Shown here piece by piece: positions 36,722 to 49,747 of a DNA stretch of 64,000 bases. The stretch spans positions 62,001 through 126,000 of the forward strand of contig JANBPK010000754.1 in the NCBI GenBank assembly GCA_027579435.1. Reading direction: 5' to 3'. The notes beneath the pieces were generated by a model. It was not told the DNA's origin. It worked only from the letters and a program-made list of their open reading frames with translations, and did not search any database. This DNA is from Candolleomyces eurysporus. Taxonomy: Eukaryota; Basidiomycota; Agaricomycetes; Agaricales; Psathyrellaceae. A program made the position numbers and the translations under genes. Within the stretch, counting starts at the first letter, position 1. Each line of letters begins with the position of its first letter.

Positions 36722-37200
36722 TAGGTGCGTTCACAGTCCCGATTTCAAGTTGATTTCGAGCTCGATTTCGCGCCTGATTTCGTCAACCGATTTTGGGTGT
36801 AGGTTGAAAACGACTTTGTTTTCACTTGGATCGATCATGTGAAGACAGATCAAAGATCAAGTTTGCCGTTGTGACGGCTGATCAGATATTTCTGCCCTTT
36901 GCAGTGACCTTCNGCTTTGAAGATCCTTTTCTTAGGCCTTAGCTTNCCTCGATATTGCGAGCCTAGCCTCAGAAACTTTGCGGCTGTGCATGTGGCAGAG
37001 AAGGAGTTGGTGGTACTTTTCGCCGCGGCGCGACTCGGAGCTCACTCACTNCGTTCACAGTCGATTTCGCTGAAATCAAAGGTACCAGTGCGTTCAAAGT
37101 TAATTTCGCGAAGTCGGTGAAATTAGGTTGCGGAATCAGACTCGAAATTGAGTTGAAATCAGCCCGAATAGGCTNGAAATCGTGAGTGTGAACGNGCCTA
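36722..37200. mobile_element. non-autonomous TIR element (MITE), TA target-site duplication
   Basis: The left end reads GGTGCGTTCACAGTCCCGAT and the right end, reversed, GGCNCGTTCACACTCACGAT, both continuing with TTC and an A/G-rich stretch. This is an imperfect terminal inverted repeat of about 27 bp, with more distant similarity inward. Both ends are flanked by TA (36722-36723 and 37199-37200). Internal copies of the CGTTCACAGTCGATTTC and GTGCGTTCA motifs (about 37050 and 37090) form subterminal repeats. It has no coding capacity. TA duplication suggests mobilisation by a Tc1/mariner-type or related transposase in trans. Confidence 0.7.
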
Positions 37201-37496
37201 ATGGCCACAGCTGCGGCACCACTAACTATGAGAACCTGGTACANTTGTCCTGCCTAAACGCACGGCACCGCTCACGAAGAATTCAACAATCCACGNAACT
37301 TTATTCCTCAATCATGGGCGCCTAGCAATACCGGTTTATATTAAATACATATGAGTGGTAACATTCTTCACAGGTATATCTCTATACAGAAACCTTGCAG
37401 TAATACAGCGCGATATCAATCCGGGGAATAGATACAATATATTAGGTCCACTGCAGAATCCCACTTCCTAAGCTGGAGGGGGTCGAAGAAAAAAAA

Positions 37497-39142
37497 TCAA
37501 AACGCATGTTGCTTTACGTCGCCTCTGCGTGGTTCCTCATGGACGTTGTCAGGGGACGACGAATGCTTCGCCTTCTCCACATCGACTGTCGACTCGTACA
37601 AACTTTCCTCATCATGACCGCGCCTGACACGAGACCCAACCTGAGAACCGATGATGTACTCGTCGGGCATTGGATCCCGCACCATCGTCGTGACAGTTTT
37701 TATTCGGAGTTGGTGAAGCGCCAATCCATTGCTACCACTGAAGGCTGAGTTCGAGTGGGAGGACATGGGTTGTGTAGCGCTGCCGCGGTCGATGTTGAGG
37801 ATAAGTAGGTTGAACGTGATACCCTAAAAGTTGCAGGGAAAGATCGAAGAAATCAGCGCTCGGACATCGTCGGGGGACAAATGGACAACTTACGATGATT
37901 TGAACGACCTTTTCCAGGGAAAATGGAGATGTTCAGGTCATTAACTTTGAGCAAAGAGATTGGAATCAGAGGTGTACGCACCGAGTTAGATACAGGGAGG
38001 ATGGCGTTGCTATCGGCGAGATAGCACGCGAAGAGTACGATGATAGACGCCGTGTACATAGCTCCACATTCGATCAATGTCCGGATGAGCCTCGAATACG
38101 GACTGGAAGTGGAGCCTGTCGACACCGTGTGATTGGCAGCTCGTGATTGAATCTTGTAGATGCGATACACAATCAGCGCTATATTGAGCAATCACGCGGG
38201 TTAGCGTATGGAATGGAAGGAGTGTGGCGACCGTGGTGTACCTGTAGTTATCACATTCGTAGCCAAGGTTAGGGAGAGCGTTGACGAAATGAATGGCTCA
38301 AATTGACTCTGGCCAAGATCTCCGCTTCCGATGGTGGCTTCGATGTAGACGGTGACGCCGGAACAGACTAAATGAAACAGGAGCGACATCAGTAACATGT
38401 TCAAGTTGTTGGGCGTGAAGTGATCCACATACCTGCCGTGGCCAGCCACATCAGGATAGGCAAGATGACGACCCACCACCTTTTGTTAAAGATGATATAG
38501 CACCGGTATATCTGTTGATCAAGTCGTGATACCCGTTAGCCATTGTTACGATATGACGCTGCAAGACACGGTCGTGGAATGCGGGGTACTCGGATCGTAA
38601 AACCGCCTCGAATGAGCAATGATATCGCGCCGACAGTCAGCACGACAGCTTGAACGTTCCATCGAGATCGAAACAACCATCGCCCGACATAGAGAGAAAT
38701 CAAGAGGAACAGAGACTTGACTTACCAAAATCCCATCCCCGATGAATGTCTGCGCTGCATAATCTGCAAACTTCATGACATTGACCCAATCCGATATCTC
38801 CGCGAACTCGTCTGCAGGATGGACCCCCTTGGCGAACTGGAACACAAACGCGTCCAGGTTTCGTCTCAATCCAAAAGACACATCTAAAGTCCCAAAAACG
38901 AGCATGCCAAACGCAGCGAGCACCATCATCTTGTTTATCGAACCCCATGACTTTATCTTTCCGTCTCTCCAGAGCAGAACGCGGATGCAAGAAAAAAAAG
39001 GTTATGAGATATATTCCTGGTGATCAATGTTCAGCATTCAGACTTGTCAACTGGAAAGCGGAGGAAGAACGCGCTTACCATAGAACACCGACGCCATGAA
39101 CAGGCCCACAATTTGGGCGGCGGTGACATCAAACGCGGCCAT
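37497..39142 (-). CDS. seven-helix membrane protein (Agaricomycete family)
   Basis: Multi-exon gene starting MAAFDVTAAQIVGLFMASVF. Helical segments can be read in consecutive exons: QIVGLFMASVFYG, MMVLAAFGMLVFGTLDV, the YRCYIIF-to-WWVVILPILMW region, a helix before TVYIEATIGSGD, SSTLSLTLATNVITT, and MYTASIIVLFACYLA. A last helix is followed by a soluble tail (SSHSNSAFSGSN, DEESLYESTVDVEKAK). The pattern, including FGLRRNLDAFVFQF and the ISDWVNVMKFADYAAQT loop, is that of a common unnamed seven-helix family in mushroom-forming fungi. Receptor function is often suggested but not shown. Exon borders were read by eye and not all phases were checked. Confidence 0.75.
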
Positions 39143-40378
39143 GTTGGTTACCGATGCTGCTAGGGCAGCAGACGGTAGGGCTACAGCTGACTAGCGTTGT
39201 AGGAGAGCTCCTCGAAGAAGGGGCAAAGTCCAGGAGAGTGTGGCGTCGGAGGGGCAAGGGGCGAAACGGCCTTCTACCCGGACCCATGCAAACTTTATAT
39301 CATTTCACATTCTTCATATCCATAGGAGCCCCAATAGCAATACCAATTATAGTATGTGAAAATGATAAAGACGCTTCGGCAGATGCATGATGCATCGGGG
39401 AGACGGTGNAAAAAAAGGCATTCCTACGCTGTCTCCCGATAACTTAATAGGAGAAACGAGGGGATGATTAATAACCACATCGCTATGAGGACAGGTCATA
39501 ATCAGGAACAAAGCAAGATGCTGAGAACAAGTTTACAACTTGATAACGCGTACTGCATAGCCGCCATATGCAACCTTCCTGTTATGGAGTATCCATGGCC
39601 GGAACGCAAAATGGCGGACCATTTGCCCGACAACTTCCGTGAATCACGGTGAATCAGATCTATCATACGCCATACGCCAGCGCTGGGATTTAGAAAGCGG
39701 ACGGACAATCCGACAGACCAGGAAAGGCAAAAAGAGATCGTCGTGAGTCGGAGAAAAGATGGGTACGGAGAGAATACGTACACTTCGTCGTAAGGCTTTG
39801 ATTCACGAACACCAGAAGCGTTCTTCATTGTACACTTTTCTGATTTTTCTGCGGTAGAGGGAAGAGGGCATTGAGCGCCTGGGAACCTCCCTGCGTCCAG
39901 ATCCAGACAAACCGACAGGTTGGAATCGGCCGTTGCCAGTCACCACAGCTTCGAAAACCCGAACCCAAAGCGTTCATCCACACCAACCAGCTCCAACCAA
40001 CTACGCCGGTGACTTACAGCCATGGCCATGCAGATAGTTCCTGATAGCGCGTTGATAATTACTGCGACCGGGCGATCAAACGCGATCGGCCAAGAATATC
40101 TCCTATTTGTCGGCTAAAATTACAAGGCGAATACCGGGAGAATTAAAAGAAGCATAGCTGGACGGAGATGGACGTGCACCTACGTGCACACGACCAACTT
40201 CATAAATATGTGTAATAGATGCATCCACTTCCCAACAATCCCAGCATATCCAGGAGAAAGCGCCGCTTGAACCGGCGCTTCCTCGATTGACAAAAAAAAG
40301 TCGTCTTAGCGGTTCCGGTCGACAACCAAGGGGACCGGCACAACGTTTATCTTATCAGTTACCACGGTGGCGCGATAT
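39143..40378. other. intergenic, no gene seen
   Basis: About 1.2 kb between the membrane protein start and the GH47 stop (both on the minus strand). A minus-strand ORF beginning MKNASGVRESKPYDE (about 39828) could be a first exon, but no continuation was found. Confidence 0.45.
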
Positions 40379-42542
<2,164 letters not shown>

Positions 42543-42887
42543 TGGACATGGAGGTTAAGAGGAGGTCAAGTTGCAAATGCCCCCATGGGCTGACCATNAT
42601 ATTGACTCTCCGCCAAGCAGCAAGCTGGCTGTCCTGGTACTTTTACCGGCCCCGGGGAACTATGTATGATCCGTAACGTCAATGATCAACTTCTCAAACG
42701 CGGGNAGACCACNCCGGTAACGTTAAATAGTTCGATNTTCNATAACCTATGGTATATGGNTTCTTTCACAAGCACGAGAACNAAGGATAAATAGTAGATA
42801 AGATAGTTCAACCTCGAGNAGCATCGGATGAGGAAAGGGAGGTCAAGTATCTGGACTCTGGAGCGACAATTCCACGGATATTTTCCG
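42543..42887. other. intergenic spacer
   Basis: About 345 bp between the GH47 start and the stop of the Rab7-like gene, with several Ns. It must hold the GH47 promoter; no clear element was seen. Confidence 0.5.
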
Positions 42888-44224
42888 TCATGAACAACAG
42901 CTGGGTATCTTGTTCGANTTACCGAATATCATGCTGCGTTTAGCCTGGGTGTTTTTTAGACCAAGACGTATAGTATCATCTCCACTGGGATCCCGATAAT
43001 GAAGCAGACGAGCATCCATTTGCTCCTCATACGCCCATTTCNTGATCACCCTCTGCGCAATATACTCGAAGACTTCAGAGACTCCCTCACCNGTCTTGGC
43101 AGACGTGAAGAATAATTTGGGCCCTCGTTCTGGCGGAGCGGGTAGCGGTGCCCGAGAAGGNNNNNNNNNNNGGNTATTAAGACCGCGTCCACGTTCATCC
43201 GTCGGCGTTATGACGGTGTCTGAAGTTGAAGACGACGGCTGTCCACGGGCGAAGAGGCTTGGTGTGATGGTCACAGCACTNCTGGAACTTCCACTCCCGG
43301 TGGATAACTTGGTCTGTCGTCGTCTCCTGGTCGTAAAGCTCGAGGCGGTCGGACTCGATGGGCCGGGTTCTGGCGATTCGCGTGCCGAATAGTAAGAGTC
43401 AAAAAGAGATGAGGAAGGAGTGTGGTAAATCGTGAGAGTGGTCTTGGTCGAGGTTGCCGTTCCATAGTAACGGGACGGGGATCTTGTCCGGGACCTTGCG
43501 AGTGAATGCTTGGGAGAAGATGAAGAGGTACCATGGTTGAATGGAATAGCTTGAGACCGCGCTTCTGGGGAAGAAGGGNGTAGAGAGATAGAAGAGGCTC
43601 GGCCTGGACTNATGATGGGAGAGGGGAGAACTTCNACCGGTGGTGNACAGGGGGAGGATGGAGGCACCAATTCATCAAGGAATGACAGGGCCTCGGACTC
43701 AGAAACACACGATCTATCACCGTCTCGGAGGTCAATCTTGTTGCCTACGACGACACAGCAATAGTCCCCCACATCCCCTTCGTCCAGAGGTGCCCTTTCC
43801 TTGAACTCTGACCACCATTTCTTCAATGCGACCATCGTGTCCGGTGCGTTNACGTCAAACATCAAAAGTGCTGCGTCAGCGCCTCGAAAGAAGGCATTGG
43901 ATANACTNGAGAATCGTTCTTGGCCGGCAGTGTCCTGAAAATTAGTTGACCGTGAGGTTCAANCCTGATGCCGAGGTGCAGGGNTCACTCACCCATATTT
44001 GCANAACGACAGAATCTTCCGGGTTCGTGGGATGNGGTAAGGTCTTTGTTATAAAATCAGCTCCAATAGTCGCTCGATATCCATTGGAAAAGCGGCCGGA
44101 TATNTACTGAGCAGANTGCTGAGAANCGNATCGCGGGAAGGAGTAAGCAACACTNTACCTGACCACGAAGACTNGTCTTCCCGACGCCNGAAGATCCTAC
44201 GACCACGAGTTTCACGGTAGGCAT
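42888..44224 (-). CDS. Rab7-like small GTPase with a long insertion before G5
   Basis: Three exons (44224-44159, 44106-43993, 43934-42888) give about 408 residues, twice the usual Rab length. G1 is MPTVKLVVVGS.GVGK.S. The effector region is GRFSNGYRATIGADFITK, the Rab7/Ypt7 form. G3 is DTAGQERF (at the start of exon 3), G4 is VVVGNKIDLRDGD, and G5 is FFTSAK.GEGV. About 175 residues rich in Ser, Pro and Thr (SPSRYYGTATSTKTT, SSSLFDSYYSARESPEPG) separate G4-linked sequence from G5, and include an 11-N gap. The chain ends SCCS, a CCx-type geranylgeranylation site. By family knowledge it would act in late endosome/vacuole trafficking. It may be a divergent paralog, not the main Ypt7. Confidence 0.87.
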
Positions 44225-44446
44225 CTCTTCATGTGTCGTCGTGAGNNGATGCCACACTCATGGAGAACACTGAGAGGCGAACGGGCAAAATTGAACTGAA
44301 GGATGGATTGGACGACATTCAAGCTGACAACACAGCCACATCCATGACATACCTGTTTGGACAATTGCATCCGCGCCTCTCGGTCCCATCTTCCTCAATC
44401 TTGACGCTNGAGNCATCCGGATAATCCAAAAAGAAGTTCAGATTTC

Positions 44447-47400
44447 TCATCTCCGACCACTTATATGAACAAATGGTAACCATCTCGAAAACGAAATCCC
44501 AGGAAGCTGCCTCAGCGTCCTCGTAGCAGAGTGAAGAGCGCGAACACTTGCTTCTTCATCAAACGTCCAGNGCAAGTTGCNGCCTGAGACAGANTGAACG
44601 NGTGTTGACNACNTNGGTGAGTNAATTNTCTCTCTTCCTTCCCCAAACAGTTCTGCATAAAAGGCAGAAGCAACGATAGGTCCGTCGCTGTCCTTGATCT
44701 CCCTATAGNCCGAGGTGCTCAGCAACGCTGNATCTGNTAGCNATGAAAAAGNAAGACNCACCACATCGTCGCAACAACATTTNTAAANCCGGAATATACG
44801 AGNCANGAGCCCAAGCTCATAGCTTCNTCTGGNGCTCTCTTGTCGCCGGTNGCTGTTTCGCATGCACAAAGGAAGGCCAGGTCGGATCCTTGGATATGAC
44901 ATTCTCGCAGGATGGTGGATAAAAAGAGCCTCCCGTCCTCGAGCTTCAGATAGCTATCGAGAGGACTGCCAGCATCTTGTTTTCCATGACATGCAAAGTG
45001 TGCGATCCTTGCTTTGGGAAGGGATTCGACCACACGAGCCACCGTCGCTTGGCGTGTTTCACTTGTTCCCAGTTTGATGAACCGAATTTCTTGCTTCTCC
45101 ACGATCTTTTCCACTGCCTCNATCTCCGTTATCGTAGCAGGTAGACTCTTCTCGACAACAGCTAGCATAGCATCTTCGAGCAATGCCCCATATGTGCTAT
45201 CTTCGCTGTNCTGCAGCAGGACTTCGATNGCAGGAACGTAGGANGANGNCACGTACTCCGAAACGCAGTCGATTTCGCGAGACGCGTCATCATATACCCC
45301 AGCTGCATGAAGAGGCAAAAATCCGAATATTCCGNCAGGACACCATCGCAAAATTGGCGGATTTTCGGATTTCTAAGATGTCGACCGGCTTCAGCATATC
45401 TGCCGTCGAAAAGGTTCNAGTACCTACCTTATATCCAAGCGCCTCGATGACTGGCTGAGCTACATCAGCCCAGAGCGCCCTCAGAATGGTCTGTAGGGGA
45501 TTCTTTCCGAGGACGCGGGTTGCAGGTCTGATACCTCGTTCCGTTGCGTCTGNATCCNCCGNACGAGATTCNAACTCTCGGGTTCCTGGCGGTGCATTCA
45601 CCACCTCACGCTCCGGGTCATCCAACCGACCATCAAAAGCGCCAGTCGCCTCCTGCATTCTTTGGAGAAGCGTCTTNATCCTCGTTTGAGATGCNTTGTG
45701 NAGCGNCACTTTCNGNAGGTCGGTTGATGTAAGNACCAGNGCATANCTNTTACTTTCTCCAGGTATCAGGAAGACAACTGGCCACCGCTTGACTGCTCTG
45801 CGGATGGATTCAAAGCTGCGAGGCTTNAGGAACTGCTCGAAACCCTTCAATTTACGAATCTCGGCNAGCACTATGGCTAGGCTATCTGTGANTCGGTTCA
45901 CCGTCGCGATCTCCTGCTGCTGCTGTAGCTTTGTCTTGTCGTCGGCATTGAGGATCAGNGGAGAGGCATCGCGATGGAAAGCCAGCTCNAATGCTGATGA
46001 AACCTCCTTCCATTTNCTTGCNAGGGAAGGATCTGCGAGTTGAAGTAGATCGAGGGGAGTGCGCAGCNTCAACATTTGNGACCAAAANANTGCACGGCCG
46101 AGCTCNAACAACTCGATAGCNTCTTCGAGTTTCCCAGCCTCGATGAAGCAAAGTGCGGCGGCTCGTGCCATTCCATCGAATCCACCCAGCAAGAGCTCCT
46201 CTCTCTTGCGTGATTCGGGAGTGAGATTCACGAGTTCATGTAGGAGGAGTAGCCGGGTGCGATGTGCGAAGAGGATTGAAGGGTGGCCAGTGGATTCCGC
46301 AAAATAAACCCATCGCTGACAAGCTATGAGCCTTTGGGAGGGGGATGAAAACGTGTACGATACAGCTGCCTCGAAGGCTTCCATCGCCTCTTGGAGTAAT
46401 TCTTGATTGCTGGGCTCGAATTCATCATATCGAGNCTGCAAAAGGTNGGCACGCTGATCCAAGAGAGAAAACCGGCGGAGGTGCGGTGATGGCTCGAGNT
46501 CCAGTGCNTGTTCTNTTGATTCGANTGCNTTGAGGATGTCGGACCTCTCTTTTGACCGTTCGAACCGCGCCCAAAGCATNGTTGCNAGATNTTNNTGAAN
46601 TTGGGAGCGNAGAGGGTGACTGGAAGGNACCGAGTNCACNACCTCCGTCTGCATTGAGATCGCCCGTTGCAGAATATGATCTTCATGCTGAAGGGAGATA
46701 TACTGCAGCGACAGCAGAGACGCCAGATTGTGGAGGGAAGCTATTCGCCCTGNNTGTGAANCCANTTGATTGCGTCCCTCCAGAACTTCCGTGGCAATAT
46801 TAATGGCTTCTTCCAGATAAGTCGGCTTTTCCTCTACCTGAAAAGACAGCAACAGCGCGCCAACCAGGTTGTTCAGAGCAGGCAAACGCCAAGGGTGCTG
46901 ACCTGTGTACGTTTCAACCGCTTGACGAGCAAGCTGAAGCGACTCNGANACNTCTTCGGAACGGTTACTGAATCGACACCGTACTTGTAAGGCTCTGGCT
47001 AGGTTGGTGAGACTGGAAGGACGTTCGAAGTGGGGGAATGGTCTGCAGTCGATTGCTTCCCGATACATTTCTATCGATTCGTCCAGAAGTNGTCGATCCC
47101 CCGTNTCTTGAAACTGGTTGAGACGACAGTACGCGAGGTTTGTCAGGGTCTCCGCCCGCAACGTATGCCCGTNTCTCCTGAGAGGCAATGTGCGTTCGTG
47201 CAGCTTTGTCNCTGTTTCCAAATCCTCTGGCTGCCCCTCCCTCTCATAACGGTTCATGAGGCAAACNGCNTANANATTGGAGTACTGCTGGGCNACCCAA
47301 TCCGACCGACCATCCACAAGAGGCATTCCTTGTTGAAACATCGTTATGGCTTCATCCAGNTATGCTTCTGTGCCTTGAGAGTCGAAANGCGACCATAAAA

Positions 47401-49415
47401 CTGACCCACGAGTGATGATGGTCGAAAGNGAATTACCACCGCTGTCGAACTTGAAGGACCCCATCTCCGTTGCCAACTCCTCAGCCTCCTTCAGATCCAG
47501 AGGATCGCCTTTNGAGGTGTAGAACCGAGTTCGAAGGCAGTGACAAAGGTTGCTGAATACTGTACTCTTCTCCTCGTCCTTGAGAGATGGAGCGTTCTTT
47601 GCCTTGCGACACAGGTCGACGGCTTCNGTGAGCAACGCCTCTCGTCCCGACAATTTGTACTTCCACATCAACGCNGTGGCTAGCACGGAGAGCACNACGG
47701 GTTGTTGGATTNCAAGTTCGTCGCCGGTTCTAATGCACTCTTCANACAGCTTGACGCACTCTTCCANGTCTTCCCGATTTCCAGCGACCTCGAACAAACT
47801 GAGCTTGCTGTTCGCCCATCTATGCAGTATGTCGACCTTGCTGGAGTCCTTTTGCGAAAAATACTCGGAGCAGGCACTTAATATCGTGCTGGCTTCGTTT
47901 AGATGCGAAACCTCCTGATCTTTTTCGTGCTGTTCCTGGAATGCTTCGACCAGCGACAGCCACGGATAAGTTGGGAGAGAAGGAGGTGCAACCTGCTGGA
48001 GAACTNGGAGCGCTGATTGAATCGTAGCCTGATCTGGCGTCGACACGAATCGCTCAACGAAGGTAGTTGCAAAATGGTCCATCATGTTGATAGGCGCTGG
48101 GTGGTCAGGTGGGGCCAAGGATAAACGCNGGACCATCTTGCCNAAGACAGCCTCTGCTTGAACCGGACCCACCTGGTCTTCGCTTGAGGTGGCATGATAC
48201 CGGTCGACCAAAGCAACGAAAGACAAATGGAGCAGCGATTCATATGCGTAATTCTGGGNGGAGANGAGTGCGTGCTTCTCNNTGTCGGTGAGGATAGTGA
48301 GGTCGGGCAATGTNTTGTAATACGCTTCGGCCAGTTGGGNCACCTGTTCTTGCATGGAGTCCCATAAATCGCTCGTCGAGTCCAACCGCGGATGATGANG
48401 AAGGTAGGTGAGAAGTCGGAGAGGAAAATCGAGATCGTAGCATTCCNTGGTGTCCTCGTATCTTGCAAGNTGAGCTCGGGAGGCNTGAAGCATGATTCCC
48501 ATCGGAACCACGCNCAATTGAGGACGGTTTTGGGGGTATCGATAGTANTGAATGTATCGCNCNTCCTTTGGTTCAGAAACCACAGAATGGCGAATTTCAT
48601 CGAGCAGAAGGAAGTGGGCGAACAATGTGGACCTTCGATTGCTCATGCCTGGGAACCCAATTGGGAAGAAATCAGATGCATCCAAAAAGTATGCCATTAA
48701 AGCATCGAGGTTGGATGCTTCCTTGCTGGAATGGAATTGGAAAAGGAGGGCCTTGCTGAAATCGATCAAGGCGGTAGATGCCTTCTCGACATCAATGGTA
48801 CAATTGGGCCGCTGAAGGGCGTGGAACACCTGGAGCCAGTAGTCCATGCTAGACAAGACAACCTTCTGAAGGGAGGGGGTTGGCAGATCAGCGAAAAATT
48901 CTTTGACCACTTTTTCCAGCGCTTCATGTCCGCTTCCGCTCTCTATGATCTTTTCTTTCTCGGCTGGGTCCTGCAATTCGTGCGGATTTCAACGATGAAG
49001 CCCACGTTTGCAATTGCAGAGAACGTACCAACGATGAGTCAAGCTTCTGGAAAGTCTTCGTATGGACGCTGTGGGATCTCGCTTGGAGAACCAGCGCCTC
49101 GCGAAAATCATTGAAATTGCCCGAGGAGAGGAAGCGGGCCCTGTAGGCCCTCATTGTACAATCCAAGGCATGGAAGGTGGCAAGGGTTGCCGATTCACCC
49201 GTCTCCTCCACCATCTTCAACGTGGCGGCGATCGCGCTGTCAAGCTTCTGCACTCGACTCGACACAATCTCCTTGATTTCGTCGAATAGATTCTTCCAGT
49301 TGGGAGTTGGCTACCACCCAATCAAATACGCGATGAGATGATAATACTATCGCTCGACCATGAACCATTGACTCACCATATCGTCAGATGGACGGTCATC
49401 GGAATTGGCGTCCAT
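44447..49415 (-). CDS. TPR-CHAT protein (putative caspase-like protease), about 1,576 residues
   Basis: Five exons (49415-49377, 49310-49029, 48970-45428, 45372-44762, 44702-44447) in phase. Most of exon 3 is a long helical array of TPR-like units, recognisable by repeated segments such as EDLETxTKLHERTLPL, LDEAITMFQQGMPLV and YREAIDC, with L/A/Y spacing of about 34-50 residues. The C-terminal CHAT domain holds WCPxGIFGFLPLHAAGVY (across the exon 3/4 region), RIAHFACHGKQD with the putative catalytic histidine, and SDLAFLCACETxTGD with the putative catalytic cysteine. It also holds NVVATMW and the family end WLPFVHISGRR. Many Ns occur, all frame-neutral. CHAT domains belong to the caspase/separase clan; the substrate is unknown. 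Similar proteins are expanded in mushrooms. Confidence 0.9.
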
Positions 49416-49747
49416 TTTCAGTTTATCAGTTTAGTGAGTTGGACAAACTTTCACTAGAAGCGTATTCACTTAGTAGATAGGGTGTTGCGGAGATGAATGG
49501 AAATCAAAAGCCATGCTTGATCAAGCGTCTGGATTGAATGCCTAAATGTGTTCAGTCTCCGCTGGAATCCGTGACAAGTCTTAAAAGGATCTCTGGACAG
49601 GAAGAATGGAGCGCTTAAAGTCGATCATGAAGAACAAGGGCAGTCTGGCCATGATCGCAGCCCCTGGCAAAGGACCAAACGGTGAAGAGAAACTAGGGCT
49701 GATTCATTTTAAGATGAGATGCAGAGAACTGACAGATAATCTGCCCA
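49416..49747. other. intergenic spacer
   Basis: About 330 bp between the start of the TPR-CHAT gene and the stop of UTP7. No element was recognised. Confidence 0.5.
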
